NCBI RefSeq assembly: GCF_019308355.1
Contig: NZ_JAAGKM010000003.1
Location: 62,001 to 126,000, forward strand
Length of the DNA: 64,000 nt
Direction of reading: 5' to 3'
Source of the DNA: Empedobacter falsenii
GTDB lineage: Bacteria > Bacteroidota > Bacteroidia > Flavobacteriales > Weeksellaceae
Shown: positions 36,402 through 46,480 of the stretch, piece after piece
Position numbering within the stretch: the first letter of the stretch is position 1
Layout of the letters: each line of letters begins with the position of its first letter
Program-made: the position numbers and the translations under genes
The notes under the pieces: generated by a model
Told to the model about the DNA's origin: nothing
Databases searched by the model: none
What the model saw: only the letters and a program-made list of their open reading frames with translations

Positions 36402-37772
36402 CTATAACGCATTAGCCAAATCAGCAAAAGCAACTTCAGTTTGTTCTCCCGAAATCATATCTTTTACAGTCGCTTTTTGCTCTGCAATTTCTTTCTCACC
36501 CAAAAGAATTACTTTCTTAATTCCTTTTTTATCAGCATATCCCATTTGTTTTTTCATTTTTGCATCATCAGGATAAACCTCTGTATTAATTCCACTTTGA
36601 CGTAATTGTTTTACCAATTTCATTGCCTCAGCAGCTTCTTTCGTTCCGAAATTAATGAACAATGCTTGGATATTTGTTGAATCTTCTAAAGCTGGGAATA
36701 AATTATTTTCTTCTAAAACTAAATATGTACGATCTAATCCAAAAGAAATTCCTACTCCAGAAATATCTTTCAATCCAAAAATTCCTGTCAAATCATCGTA
36801 GCGACCTCCTCCACCAATAGATGAAGAGAATTCTCCGATTTTCGCTTTCACTTCGAAAATAGCTCCTGTATAATAATCTAAACCTCTAGCTAATGTTAAG
36901 TTTAATACTAATTCAGCAGATTGTAAACCAATAGTTGTTGTATTTTCAAAAACAAATTCTAATTCTTCAATTCCTTTTAATCCAGTTTCCGAAGATTTTA
37001 AAATTTCTTTTAATTGAGCAAATTGTGTTTCATAATCTCCATTCATTGAGAATAAAGGTGATAAAATTTCAATCGCAGAATCAGAAATTCCTTTTCCACG
37101 CATTTCTTCTTTTACCGCTTCTTCACCAATTTTATCCAACTTATCTAAAGCCACTGTAAAATCAATCAATTGAGCCGAAATATCTGCTACTTCTGCTAAA
37201 CCTGATAAAATTTTACGATTGTTGATATGAATTTCAACTGGCGTTTTTAATTCTGTAAAAACTGAATCATATAATTGTACAAAATCAACTTCTTGTAACA
37301 ACGAATCCGAACCTACAACATCCGCATCACATTGAAAAAACTCACGAAAACGACCTTTTTGAGGACGATCGGCACGCCAAACTGGTTGAATTTGATAACG
37401 CTTAAATGGGAAAGTAATCTCATTTTGATGCTGTACAACATAACGTGCGAAAGGCACAGTTAAATCGTAACGTAATGCTTTTTCAGAAATTTGCGAAATT
37501 ACTTTTTGACTATTTTTATCTGTCAACAATTGCTCATCAACTTTTGCTAAATAATCTCCAGAATTCAAAATCTTGAAAATTAAACGGTCTCCTTCTTCTC
37601 CATATTTACCCGTTAAAGTTGATAAATTTTCGAATGATGGAGTTTCGATTGGAGAAAATCCGAATAACACGAACTGTTTTTTGATCGTGTTGATAATATA
37701 TTGACGACGATTCACTTCTAAAGGCGAGAAATCTCTTGTCCCTTTTGGAATCGATGGTTTTTGAATTGCCAT
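36402..37772 (-). CDS. hisS: Histidine--tRNA ligase
   Basis: A class II synthetase of 456 residues. Motif 1 lies near [15 protein letters not shown] and the following helix; motif 2 is around [27 protein letters not shown]; the histidine-binding loop is [12 protein letters not shown]; motif 3 is [13 protein letters not shown]. The C-terminal anticodon-binding domain follows (about 365-456). It has a -7 element 26 bases upstream. Confidence 0.97.
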   Translation of the reverse strand: MAIQKPSIPKGTRDFSPLEVNRRQYIINTIKKQFVLFGFSPIETPSFENLSTLTGKYGEEGDRLIFKILNSGDYLAKVDEQLLTDKNSQKVISQISEKALRYDLTVPFARYVVQHQNEITFPFKRYQIQPVWRADRPQKGRFREFFQCDADVVGSDSLLQEVDFVQLYDSVFTELKTPVEIHINNRKILSGLAEVADISAQLIDFTVALDKLDKIGEEAVKEEMRGKGISDSAIEILSPLFSMNGDYETQFAQLKEILKSSETGLKGIEELEFVFENTTTIGLQSAELVLNLTLARGLDYYTGAIFEVKAKIGEFSSSIGGGGRYDDLTGIFGLKDISGVGISFGLDRTYLVLEENNLFPALEDSTNIQALFINFGTKEAAEAMKLVKQLRQSGINTEVYPDDAKMKKQMGYADKKGIKKVILLGEKEIAEQKATVKDMISGEQTEVAFADLANAL

Positions 37773-37798
37773 TTTTCTATATCTTTCTTTTAAAGATG

Positions 37799-37806
37799 CA
37801 AAAATA
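37799..37806 (-). promoter_or_regulatory. Promoter -7 element of hisS
   Basis: On the minus strand TATTTTTG matches TAnnTTTG; no -33 TTTG at standard spacing. Confidence 0.5.
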
Positions 37807-37881
37807 CATCATTTTGATTTTTAACTCGACATTTTGTTTCAAAATCATTGTTTTAGAAAGAATTTAATTAAAATTCATAAA

Positions 37882-38022
37882 GTCAACCTGAACTCGTTTC
37901 AGGTTCACATCACGTTATTAAAAAATAAATTATGCTGCAGAAAGATTCTGAAACAAGCTCTGAATGATAATTCTATACAAAATTAAAAAGAGGATGAGAA
38001 GCTGAAATAAATTCAGCTTGAC
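37882..38022. repeat. MITE-like palindromic repeat between hisS and recF
   Basis: The 141-base element has inverted ends GTCAACCTGAA and TTCAGCTTGAC (10 of 11 match), with sub-hairpins CCTGAACTCGTTTCAGG and AGCTGAAATAAATTCAGCT. I recognise it as a class of intergenic repeat common in Flavobacteriia. It fills most of the 305 bases between the two divergent genes, which otherwise hold only their promoters. Confidence 0.7.
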
Positions 38023-38064
38023 AATCACTACACAAATCAATCTTATAAATCTTAATTAATATCG

Positions 38065-38072
38065 TAATTTTG
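38065..38072 (+). promoter_or_regulatory. Promoter -7 element of recF, leaderless arrangement
   Basis: TAATTTTG matches TAnnTTTG and ends 5 bases before the recF ATG, so the message would start at the start codon or very near it. Confidence 0.55.
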
Positions 38073-38077
38073 CTTTT

Positions 38078-39157
38078 ATGTATTTAAAAGAACTTAAAGC
38101 ACGACAATTCAAGAATTTTGATGAAAATAATTTCGAATTTTCACCAAAGATTAATGCTTTTGTAGGTCAAAATGGAAAAGGAAAAACCAATATTTTGGAT
38201 GCAATCCATTACTTGGCTTTAAGCAAATCATATTTAAATCATTCAGATGCGATGAACATCCAATTTGATTGTGATTATTTTACATTAGAAGGAACTTTTG
38301 ATAAGATTGAAAAAGAAGATATTATTTTTTGTTTAGTTCGATCTGGGCAAGCAAAACAATTAAAAAGAAATTCGAAATCGTACGATCGTATTTCTGATCA
38401 TATAGGGCAATACCCTTTGGTTATGATTTCGCCTTACGACAGTGATCTAATCAAAGAAGGAAGTGAAGTTAGACGTAAGTTTTTAGACAATATTATTTCG
38501 CAATCGAATAAACAATATTTAGCTGATTTGATGCGATACAACAAGGTTTTAGTTCAACGAAATGCGTTGCTAAAATATTTTGCTGCAAATAATACATTTG
38601 ATTCAACTTCTTTGGAAATTTATGATGAAGAATTGATTCATTTAGGAAAGAAAATACATGAAGTACGAAAAGAATTTATTCAAACTTTTTTGGAAGCTTT
38701 CCTAAAATATTACAATGAAATTTCAGAAGGTCGAGAAAAAGTTAACATCGAATATGTTTCACAATTAAATGACGCACCTTTTGAAACGGTTCTGAAAGAG
38801 GCTTTGTACAAAGATCGTTCGACACAATATTCAACAGCTGGAATACATAAAGATGATTTATTGTTTACAATTACCAATTATCCAATCAAGAAATTTGGTT
38901 CGCAAGGTCAACAAAAATCGTATTTAATTGCCTTGAAATTGGCCCAATTAGAAGTTATCAAATCTTCATTAAACATCACTCCTTTATTATTATTGGACGA
39001 TATTTTTGATAAATTGGACGAACATCGTGTAACACAATTGATTAAATTAGTAAACGAGGAACGATTCGGTCAAATTTTTATCACCGATACACATCCCGAA
39101 AGAACAGAGCAAATCATTAAACAAATTAATTCTGAAAGTAAAGTTTTCCGTTTATGA
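38078..39157 (+). CDS. recF: DNA replication/repair protein RecF
   Basis: A 359-residue SMC-like ATPase that helps load RecA at gaps. Walker A is FVGQNGKGKTNILDAI (about 28-43), the signature motif is KKFGSQGQQKSYLIALKLA, and Walker B is PLLLLDDIFDKLDEHR. MYLKELKARQFKNF fits the usual N-terminus. It overlaps the DUF721 gene by four bases, a common arrangement in Bacteroidota. Confidence 0.96.
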   Translation: MYLKELKARQFKNFDENNFEFSPKINAFVGQNGKGKTNILDAIHYLALSKSYLNHSDAMNIQFDCDYFTLEGTFDKIEKEDIIFCLVRSGQAKQLKRNSKSYDRISDHIGQYPLVMISPYDSDLIKEGSEVRRKFLDNIISQSNKQYLADLMRYNKVLVQRNALLKYFAANNTFDSTSLEIYDEELIHLGKKIHEVRKEFIQTFLEAFLKYYNEISEGREKVNIEYVSQLNDAPFETVLKEALYKDRSTQYSTAGIHKDDLLFTITNYPIKKFGSQGQQKSYLIALKLAQLEVIKSSLNITPLLLLDDIFDKLDEHRVTQLIKLVNEERFGQIFITDTHPERTEQIIKQINSESKVFRL

Positions 39158-39456
39158 AAAAGTACGAAAAAAGAAGTAATCAGCAAACGCTTGGTCAAGC
39201 TTTGGAGCATTTCATTAAACAAAGTGGAAAGGAAGAATTGATTTGGGAAGTGAAAGCAGAAGAGGCTTGGCAAACGGTGATGGGAAAGTTTTTCGAGAAA
39301 TATACTGATCGTGTTGAAGTAAGACAACGAGTTTTATATGTTAAAATTAATTCTCCTGCAATGCGACAAGAATTATTGATGGGAAAATCAAAGATTTTAA
39401 CTAATATAAATGAAGAAATTAAAAAGGATTTTTTAGTTGACGTAAAAATATTTTAA
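39154..39456 (+). CDS. DUF721 (DciA-like) protein
   Basis: A 100-residue protein with the DUF721/DciA core: WQTVMGKFFEKYTDRVEVRQRVLYVKINSPAMRQELLMGKSKI, quoted as the segments WQTVMG, LYVKINSPAMRQEL and KSKILTNINEEI. DciA helps load the replicative helicase in bacteria without DnaC. Its overlap with recF supports a role in DNA replication. One base-pair step separates it from the next gene. Confidence 0.88.
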   Translation: MKKYEKRSNQQTLGQALEHFIKQSGKEELIWEVKAEEAWQTVMGKFFEKYTDRVEVRQRVLYVKINSPAMRQELLMGKSKILTNINEEIKKDFLVDVKIF

Positions 39457-40410
39457 ATGCCTTACATTGAACATTCGAGTTATCCGAAACCTAATTTCAT
39501 CAATCGAAATGCTCATCTTTCTACCATTATTCCGGCGAAATTTAAGAAATATCCTGTTCCAAATTACACTAGAGAAAAAATGGAAACTGATGATGGTGAT
39601 TTTCTGAATTTAGATTGGCGATTTCAAAATAATAAAGACAAATTAGTTATACTTTTTCACGGATTAGAAGGCGATTCGAAACGAACATATCTTAATTCGT
39701 GTTCAGATTATTTTTATAACAAAGGATTTAATATTTTGGCTTGGAATCACAGAACTTGTGGAGGTGAAATGAATAAAACTTGTCGTTTGTATCATCATGG
39801 ATCGATTGATGATGTACATCGCGTGGTTGAAAAAGCAATAGCAGAAAATTACCAAGAAATTTATTTGATTGGTTATTCGATGGGTGGTGCTTTGGTTTTG
39901 AATTATCTTGGAAATTATGAAGTTTTGAACAAAATAAAATCTGCTGTTGTATTTTCTGCTCCAATTTCTTTGAAATCTTGTGCCGATACATTGAAAATAT
40001 TTCCGAATACAATTTATTTTAAAAATTTCAAACGCACTTTAGTTCCAAAATTTAAAATAAAAGCAAAACAATTTCCAGGAGTTCTGAATGAAAAAATGAT
40101 TGATAAGATCAAAACATTTGATGAAATTGATGATTATTTTACTGCACCAATGCATGGTTATAGCAGCAAAGAAGATTACTATCACAAAGCTTCGCCTGCA
40201 ACTGTTTTAGATCATATCAAAACACCATGTTTGATTGTCAACGCTGCAAATGATCCTTTTTTAGGGAAAGATTGTTATCCTATCGAACGTTTTAAAAATC
40301 ATACATTTTGCACTTTCGAAATGCCAAAATATGGTGGACATTGTGGTTTTCCATTAGAAAACAATAAACATTCTTGGGCCGAAATTAGAGCTTGGGAGTT
40401 TATAAAATAA
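39457..40410 (+). CDS. YheT-like alpha/beta hydrolase
   Basis: A 317-residue hydrolase of the YheT/ABHD1-3 group. The oxyanion region is in ILFHGLEGDSKRTYL, the nucleophile elbow is GYSMGGALVLNYLG (about 145-158), the acid is near NAANDPFLG, and the catalytic His is in YGGHCGFPL. The start motif YIEHSSYPKPNFINRNAHLSTIIP, in part, fits the family's PxxxxxxxHxxT pattern. The natural substrate is unknown; esterase activity on lipids is plausible. Confidence 0.92.
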   Translation: MPYIEHSSYPKPNFINRNAHLSTIIPAKFKKYPVPNYTREKMETDDGDFLNLDWRFQNNKDKLVILFHGLEGDSKRTYLNSCSDYFYNKGFNILAWNHRTCGGEMNKTCRLYHHGSIDDVHRVVEKAIAENYQEIYLIGYSMGGALVLNYLGNYEVLNKIKSAVVFSAPISLKSCADTLKIFPNTIYFKNFKRTLVPKFKIKAKQFPGVLNEKMIDKIKTFDEIDDYFTAPMHGYSSKEDYYHKASPATVLDHIKTPCLIVNAANDPFLGKDCYPIERFKNHTFCTFEMPKYGGHCGFPLENNKHSWAEIRAWEFIK

Positions 40411-40411
40411 A

Positions 40412-40439
40412 AAAACCTCGAAGTAAACTTCGAGGTTTT
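40412..40439. terminator. Bidirectional terminator
   Basis: AAAACCTCGAAG, loop TAAA, CTTCGAGGTTTT, between two convergent genes. Confidence 0.88.
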
Positions 40440-40443
40440 GATA

Positions 40444-41115
40444 TTATTTATTTATAAACTTTGTTAATTTTATTAAATCAGATTCGTTTGTAGAATTAAT
40501 TTTTTCTTTATTTATATATGCTTTTATCTTATCATCTTTAAAAAAATTAATAAATTCTTTTTTCTTGTTAGGAATTAAAATAATATCATTCTTAAAATTC
40601 ATAAAATAAATTGGCTTATCAGATGTATATTCTTTCGTTAATGTTCCGACATCCATTATATCTTCTTTTTGTAAAATTTCTTTTAAAATTACTTTTTCCT
40701 TTTTATAAAGGTTAATATTTTTTCCTTCTGAAAGTATTTGTAAAAAACCAGATTCTAAATTACCATCTTCTAATTTATAATGCTCTATATAAATAAATTT
40801 TTTATTACTATTTATAAAAGTAATAATCATATTCTGCAGCTTATCTAAGTCATAAGAAACATTCTCGTTTAGATACTCCATTTCATCAGAGTAGTGATTA
40901 TAACGCAATAACTTTACATTAGAATTAGCACCTTCTATAGTAAATGGTGAAAGTCCATCCTTTAAATAAGGATTACCTTTTATTGACAAATCAATTTTAG
41001 ATAATTGAATTCTATGGCTACCTTGAGAAACACCTACTGTCAATGGGTCGAGATTAACTTGACCGTTTACATAGCATATAAAAAATAAAAAAATAATACT
41101 ATATTTAATTTTCAT
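40444..41115 (-). CDS. Secreted protein of unknown function
   Basis: A 223-residue protein with a signal peptide (about 1-18, IIFLFFICYVNGQ). The mature part is rich in Lys, Asn and Ile, with no domain that I recognise. It probably acts in the periplasm. It lies downstream of the SusD gene, but a terminator (41161-41192) separates them, so it is likely transcribed alone. Codon use is very AT-rich, more so than in the housekeeping genes nearby. Confidence 0.6.
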   Translation of the reverse strand: MKIKYSIIFLFFICYVNGQVNLDPLTVGVSQGSHRIQLSKIDLSIKGNPYLKDGLSPFTIEGANSNVKLLRYNHYSDEMEYLNENVSYDLDKLQNMIITFINSNKKFIYIEHYKLEDGNLESGFLQILSEGKNINLYKKEKVILKEILQKEDIMDVGTLTKEYTSDKPIYFMNFKNDIILIPNKKKEFINFFKDDKIKAYINKEKINSTNESDLIKLTKFINK

Positions 41116-41160
41116 AATTCAAATTATATTTAATTGAATTTACAAATATTATGTCAATAA

Positions 41161-41192
41161 AAAAAAGACTATCTTAAAAAGATAGTCTTTTT
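41161..41192. terminator. Terminator of the susCD-like operon
   Basis: AAGACTATCTT and AAGATAGTCTT with a short A loop, flanked by A-run and T-run; it works for the minus-strand SusD gene and possibly both ways. Confidence 0.9.
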
Positions 41193-41203
41193 TATTACTT
41201 AAA

Positions 41204-42700
41204 TTAATATCCTGACGTTTGTGTCATATTAGGATTTCTATTTATTGTACCTTGATCAATAGGCAATTGCCATTTATGACTAGTAGGTGTTAAAGTTTGT
41301 CCAACAGGAACGCTTCCACTTCCATCAGCATAAAAACCATTTCCTGATCTTTGAATACCATTTTTATATTGCGCAGGTACATTTACATTTTGCAATCTTT
41401 TTAATGTAAACCATCTATCACCAGTTTCAAAAGCTAGTTCCTTACGTCTTTCCAGAATAATTGCATCAAATATAGCTACTCCTGTTTCCCCTCCTGCATA
41501 AGAAGAATATCTATTGTTTCTTAATTTATTTAATGTTACTAAAGCTCCTCCTTGATCACCAGATAAATATTGTGCTTCAGCTAAATCTAAGATAGTCTCT
41601 TCAACTCTCAAATAACGTCCATTATTTACTCCTGGAATATTTGTAGCTTTATTTCCTGAAATATATTTATTAACAGCAATTGTAGACTTTCCGTTTGCAT
41701 TAGCTGGACTAAATAATTTAACACTAGCCGACATTCTTTCAGGCTCTGTAGTTGGATTAAATAACGCATAAAATCTTTTATCTACAGAATATTCCATATT
41801 AATATTAGCATCGCTTATTCCTTGACTATAGCTTACTCCAATTGCAGGATCATTTGTTAAAACAAAAGGAATTTCAAATAATACTCCATTACTATTTACA
41901 CCTTTCCACATATTTAACAATTGGTCTTTAGCAACAGGATTAACCTTATTTACAACAGGTTGTGCATACTCAATTACTTTAGTATAATTCCCTAAATATA
42001 AATAAGTTCTAGCTAACAACGCTTGTACAGTATTACTATTAATTCTATCAGTACCAGCAATTGCGTTTAAATTACTCAAAGCTTCAGTAAAATCTTTAAG
42101 TATTTTATCATATACTACTTTAACATTCTCTTCTCTACCTGGAGATTCAAAAGGTATATATTTATCTACATATGGTATCCCTTGAGAACTTAAAGCATCT
42201 GCACTTTGAGTTGGTATTTTAGCATAAGTTCTTGCAACCTCTAAATGTACCAATGCTCTTAAAGCTAAAGCTTCACCCTTTATTTGACGTTTAAAATCTC
42301 CTTCTGGTAGATTATCTATTTTAGATAAAATTAAATTAGCTCGCATAATAATATTATACGATGAATTATATTTTGAAGTTGGAGTCATATTTCCATCATA
42401 CTCCCATTGAGTAGATGCTAATCTATTTGCCTGACGACCATTAGTATTAAATATTACATCATCTGCTAATATATCTCCTAAAACATTTATATCTGAAGAT
42501 CCGTTAGACGCTGCATAATACCCAGATTGTTTAAAACCTTGGTAAACTCCTAATATAGCTCTTGTAAAATCAGTCGGAGTTTGATAAAAGTTATCTACAG
42601 CTATACCTGTAGGAGAATCTTGCATAATATCATCATCACTACAACTATTAAATGATAACAATAACGACAAAGCTAAAAATGTTATTTTAATTTTTTTCAT
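41204..42700 (-). CDS. RagB/SusD family nutrient-binding lipoprotein
   Basis: A 498-residue surface lipoprotein; the signal ends in LLSFNSCSDDD, so Cys about 20 is lipidated. The TPR-like helices typical of SusD are visible (GEALALRALVHLEVARTYAKIP, then LARTYLYLGNYTKVIEYAQPV) and the C-terminal part has ILDLAEAQYLSGDQGGALVTLNKLR and ERRKELAFETGDRWFTLKR. It captures ligands for the SusC-like channel encoded 9 bases upstream. The ligand is unknown; no glycanase or peptidase gene is in the same operon. Confidence 0.95.
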   Translation of the reverse strand: MKKIKITFLALSLLLSFNSCSDDDIMQDSPTGIAVDNFYQTPTDFTRAILGVYQGFKQSGYYAASNGSSDINVLGDILADDVIFNTNGRQANRLASTQWEYDGNMTPTSKYNSSYNIIMRANLILSKIDNLPEGDFKRQIKGEALALRALVHLEVARTYAKIPTQSADALSSQGIPYVDKYIPFESPGREENVKVVYDKILKDFTEALSNLNAIAGTDRINSNTVQALLARTYLYLGNYTKVIEYAQPVVNKVNPVAKDQLLNMWKGVNSNGVLFEIPFVLTNDPAIGVSYSQGISDANINMEYSVDKRFYALFNPTTEPERMSASVKLFSPANANGKSTIAVNKYISGNKATNIPGVNNGRYLRVEETILDLAEAQYLSGDQGGALVTLNKLRNNRYSSYAGGETGVAIFDAIILERRKELAFETGDRWFTLKRLQNVNVPAQYKNGIQRSGNGFYADGSGSVPVGQTLTPTSHKWQLPIDQGTINRNPNMTQTSGY

Positions 42701-42709
42701 CTTTTTTTT

Positions 42710-45703
42710 TTAGAAATTAACATTTAAACCTAATGAATAAGTTCTTGTATTTGGATATGAAAATAATGAATATGCGTTTGCAATAAATCCTGCATCACCA
42801 GGAACAGCATATCTACTACTTGCAGTACCAGCAATAGGATTACCATGGAATTTAGTCCATAAAGCCAAGTTTTGTATTTGAGTAAAAATTCTAACTCCTT
42901 TTAAACCAGTACCTTTTAATAATTCGTCAAACGTATATCCAAGAGATAAACTTCTAAAGTTTAAATAATCAGATTTCTCTAAGAATTGAGTCGAATATCT
43001 AAATCCAGCTGACGTTGGACGTTGAAATTCTGTTTGATCACCTGGATTTCTCCAATAATCATTTGCTTGAACAGCTTTATTATTAGTTGTTGTAGGACTA
43101 GTTAATATTTGATAGGTGTTATTATAAGTATAACCTCCAGCACTAAAAACAAAATCTGCATTTAAATCAAATCCATAAAACTTAGCATTCAATCCAAAAC
43201 CTCCTGTTAAAGTAGGCATAGGAGATTTACCTGTCGCTATTGCATCTCCTGCATTATAAGTTTCAGTAATATTCCCATCTAAATCATAGTATTGCGCATT
43301 ACCATTATCTCTATTAATACCTGCAAATTTCACCATATAAAATTGATACGGAGATCCTCCTTTTATATGTTTCATATCTTCAACAGTTCCAGAAACTATT
43401 AATTCGTCTAAACCATTTAAGTCATTTATTTTATACTTCATTTTTGTTAAAGTACCATATATACTTAAACCATACTCTTTCTTATTAATAATGTCATAAT
43501 TTAATTCAACCTCTACCCCACTAGAAACTAACTCTCCAGCATTAATAGTTGTTGTAAATGAACCTGTTTCTATTGGTAACTCTTTAGTAAATAAGAAATC
43601 TGTACGTGTATCTTTGAAATACGAAACGTTACCTGTTAATGATCTATTAAGCAAAGCAAAGTCTAATCCTACATTTAATTTCTTATTAATTTCCCATGTA
43701 GTATTAGGATTTGCAATATTTAAAGATGGAGCAGCAATCCCTTGATTATTATATGTTCCAGTCATAGACATTAAAGTCAAATTAGAATATCTTGCTAAAC
43801 CTGAATCATCTCCTACTTCACCATAAGATGCTTTCAACATCAAACTATTAACAAATTTATTAGATCTTAAAAAGTCTTCTTTTGCTATATCCCAAGCAAC
43901 AGACGCTCCCCAAAAAGTTCCATATTTATTATCTAATCCAGCTAAAGAAGTTCCATCTCTTCTTACATAACCATCAACAAAATATTTTCTTGCGTAGTCA
44001 TAATTAATTGACCCTAAATACCCAAAACGAGTCACAGCCCATCTTGCAGTATTTGAAGACTGTAATTTAGTTGTAGCTAAACTTTGTACATCTTGATAAT
44101 CATTTGGAAATCCTTGAGAACTTAAAGTCATAGAATAACTAGATTGATTAATATACTCTGAAGCTATAGTTGCTCTAATATTATGTTTATTAAATGACTT
44201 TATATAACTAACCTCATTTCTCCAGTTATAATCAAGTCTATCAAGACTCTGATCACTTTTCGATCCACCAGAACCTAAAATAGCCATTAAATTAGCAGAT
44301 GGCGCTATAAAATTCTCATATTGAAGTCTTCTATATGTTGCTCCAAATGTTGTTCTAGCAAATAAATTTTTAGCTAATTCATATTCAAAAAATGCTGACC
44401 CATATAATCTGAACGTTCTAGTTTGATTTTTAGTATAATACATCTCATCTAATGCATTATAACCCATAGCGTTTACAGATTGATTGAATGTAGGATCTCC
44501 ATTAGCTTTATATATAACATTACCATTGTTATCTAATTTATAAACACTAGCATATGGTCTATTTTGTAAAACACTATAAAAAGCATTTTGACCATTATTA
44601 ATATCTCTAGGTTCATCTAATGTCTGATAAGATCCATTTACATTAATACCATATTTAGCTTTATCTGATAATTTAGACGAAATATTAAGTGTTCCAGTAA
44701 TTCTATCTAAACCTTTGTAATAGTTAACAGCACCTGAATTTTTATCATAACCAATTGAAAAAGATTGAGAATCTCCATCAATATTACTAGCCATATTAAA
44801 ATAATGAGATGTTATTAAACCGTTCTTAAAGAATGAATCATTCCAATCTGTATCAATCTTAGCTAACTGATCCATTTGAGCTTGTGTTCTAGCCACTCCA
44901 CCTGCTACTCCTTTGATTGAGGATAAACCATTTTGATAATCTAATAATTGTCTTGAGTTCATTACATCCATATCATTTTGTTTCATCATCTCAGTAAAAC
45001 CAATTCTTGATGAATATGAAAATGATTTAGAATTTTTCTTAGCTCCTTTAGTTTTGATTATAATAACTCCATTTGCACCTCTAGCACCATAAATAGCTAA
45101 TTGTGAAGCATCCTTCAAAACAGTAACATCCTGAATATCTTGTGGATTTATAGTATTCATATCTGTAACTGACATATAAGTACCATCAACTACAAATAAT
45201 GGAGACTTATTACCTCCACCTAATCCCATAGCTCCACGGATTGTTACATTAGAAGTAGCTCCAGGCGCTCCATTCTGAGCTTGAGAAGTTAATCCCGAAA
45301 CTTTACCACCTAACATTTGATCAACAGATAATGAAGGATTAAAGTTTTCTAAACTTTTACCAGATACAACTGTTTCTCCTGATTTAGAAGGAGAATCAAA
45401 AATACTTGTAATAACAACCTCTTCTAAAGCTGTTTCATCTGAATATTTTAAAGCTCCTAAATTTGTAGAAGTTACTTTAAATTCTTTTCCATTGATAATA
45501 ATTGTATCACCAACTTTAGCATCGATGTTAAAATTTCCGTTCTCGTCAGTATATGCAACTTTATCAGTCCCTTTTACAGTTACCTCTACGTCTGACTCTG
45601 GAAAATTGTTAGCATCGTTAACTACACCCGTTACTTGAGCAAAAGCCACTGTTCCTAATCCTAGGAAAGCTAATAAGCCCAAAGATGTTAATCTTCTCCT
45701 CAT
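42710..45703 (-). CDS. SusC/RagA family TonB-linked outer-membrane protein
   Basis: A 997-residue TonB-dependent transporter. It has a signal peptide (about 1-22), a short carboxypeptidase-like regulatory domain (QVTGVVNDANNFPESDVEVTV to about 90), the plug with GLTSQAQNGAPGATSNVTIRG and DVTVLKDASQLAIYGARGANGVIIIKT, and a 22-strand barrel that ends in NTRTYSLGLNVNF with terminal Phe. It pairs with the SusD-like gene downstream. A degraded IS element lies 124 bases upstream of its start, which may have changed its promoter. Confidence 0.95.
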   Translation of the reverse strand: MRRRLTSLGLLAFLGLGTVAFAQVTGVVNDANNFPESDVEVTVKGTDKVAYTDENGNFNIDAKVGDTIIINGKEFKVTSTNLGALKYSDETALEEVVITSIFDSPSKSGETVVSGKSLENFNPSLSVDQMLGGKVSGLTSQAQNGAPGATSNVTIRGAMGLGGGNKSPLFVVDGTYMSVTDMNTINPQDIQDVTVLKDASQLAIYGARGANGVIIIKTKGAKKNSKSFSYSSRIGFTEMMKQNDMDVMNSRQLLDYQNGLSSIKGVAGGVARTQAQMDQLAKIDTDWNDSFFKNGLITSHYFNMASNIDGDSQSFSIGYDKNSGAVNYYKGLDRITGTLNISSKLSDKAKYGINVNGSYQTLDEPRDINNGQNAFYSVLQNRPYASVYKLDNNGNVIYKANGDPTFNQSVNAMGYNALDEMYYTKNQTRTFRLYGSAFFEYELAKNLFARTTFGATYRRLQYENFIAPSANLMAILGSGGSKSDQSLDRLDYNWRNEVSYIKSFNKHNIRATIASEYINQSSYSMTLSSQGFPNDYQDVQSLATTKLQSSNTARWAVTRFGYLGSINYDYARKYFVDGYVRRDGTSLAGLDNKYGTFWGASVAWDIAKEDFLRSNKFVNSLMLKASYGEVGDDSGLARYSNLTLMSMTGTYNNQGIAAPSLNIANPNTTWEINKKLNVGLDFALLNRSLTGNVSYFKDTRTDFLFTKELPIETGSFTTTINAGELVSSGVEVELNYDIINKKEYGLSIYGTLTKMKYKINDLNGLDELIVSGTVEDMKHIKGGSPYQFYMVKFAGINRDNGNAQYYDLDGNITETYNAGDAIATGKSPMPTLTGGFGLNAKFYGFDLNADFVFSAGGYTYNNTYQILTSPTTTNNKAVQANDYWRNPGDQTEFQRPTSAGFRYSTQFLEKSDYLNFRSLSLGYTFDELLKGTGLKGVRIFTQIQNLALWTKFHGNPIAGTASSRYAVPGDAGFIANAYSLFSYPNTRTYSLGLNVNF

Positions 45704-45827
45704 AGTTTTAATATTTTATAACATTTTAGACAAAACTCTAACTTTTTTTTAAGATTTCCAAAAAGTTAAGTATTTTTTTTTATTATCAACATCTTTAAAG
45801 AAATAACTTTACATTATTATATTCAGT

Positions 45828-46480
45828 ACCCGTTGTGCATTTTAAATAATTTGAGTTTTTTGATTATTAATATTTCGATTTAAGTGTATTTTAATAATGT
45901 ACTGATTCAATGTTAGTGCAGTAATTTTAGCTAGAATTCTGGTTTTAAACCCCTCAAAAGTCTTTGCATAATTGCGTCTAATCATAAACTGATCACATAG
46001 TTGAGAAAATAAAGTTTCAATTCTTTTTCGATACTTTTTAAATGGATAAAACTGAGGTTTGTAATCTTTTTGATTGGATCTTTTCGGTGTTTCTAATCGA
46101 ATATGAACTTCATTAAATAAGTCAATTTGAATTGTTTGTGACAAATAACCTTTATCCCCAAGTAGCACTCAATCTGATAGTTGAGATTTTATATCTTTCA
46201 AAAAATGAATATCATGAACAGATGCGGGACTGATATCAATACTCTGGAAAACAACATTTAAAGAACAAATAGCATGAAGTTTATAGCCATAAAAAGTCAT
46301 TTGCTGAGAAGCACAAAAACCTCTATTTGGTGCACTGTACTGATGTTCTTTGCAAAATTTAGAGTGATTAATTCTTGCTATTTTACACACCTCCAATGGT
46401 ATACTATCAAGTTAAATTAATTTACTTATTTTCAATTTAATGAACAACTTTATTATTTTCAATCAAAATGCACAACGGGT
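45828..46480. mobile_element. Degenerate IS982-family insertion element
   Basis: Perfect 16-bp terminal inverted repeats bound a 653-base element: ACCCGTTGTGCATTTT at 45828-45843 and its complement AAAATGCACAACGGGT at 46465-46480. The inner part encodes the C-terminal two thirds of an IS982-type transposase on the minus strand. Complete members are about 1 kb, so about 350 bases are missing, mostly near the 46411-46465 side. I see no clear target-site duplication (left flank ATTCAGT, right flank GTCTTAT). Confidence 0.88.
45842..46411 (-). pseudogene. IS982-family transposase, truncated and with an internal stop
   Basis: Reading on the minus strand gives DSIPLEVCKIARINHSKF, then HQYSAPNRGFCASQQMTFYGYKLHAIC (in pieces), SPASVHDIHFLKD, a TGA at 46169-46171, and VLLGDKGYLSQTIQID in the same frame. 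The DDE residues D (DSIP), D (LGDKGY) and E (RKRIETLFSQL) are recognisable. A TAA at 46412-46414 closes the frame upstream and the N-terminal helix-turn-helix part is gone. It cannot make an active transposase. Confidence 0.88.
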
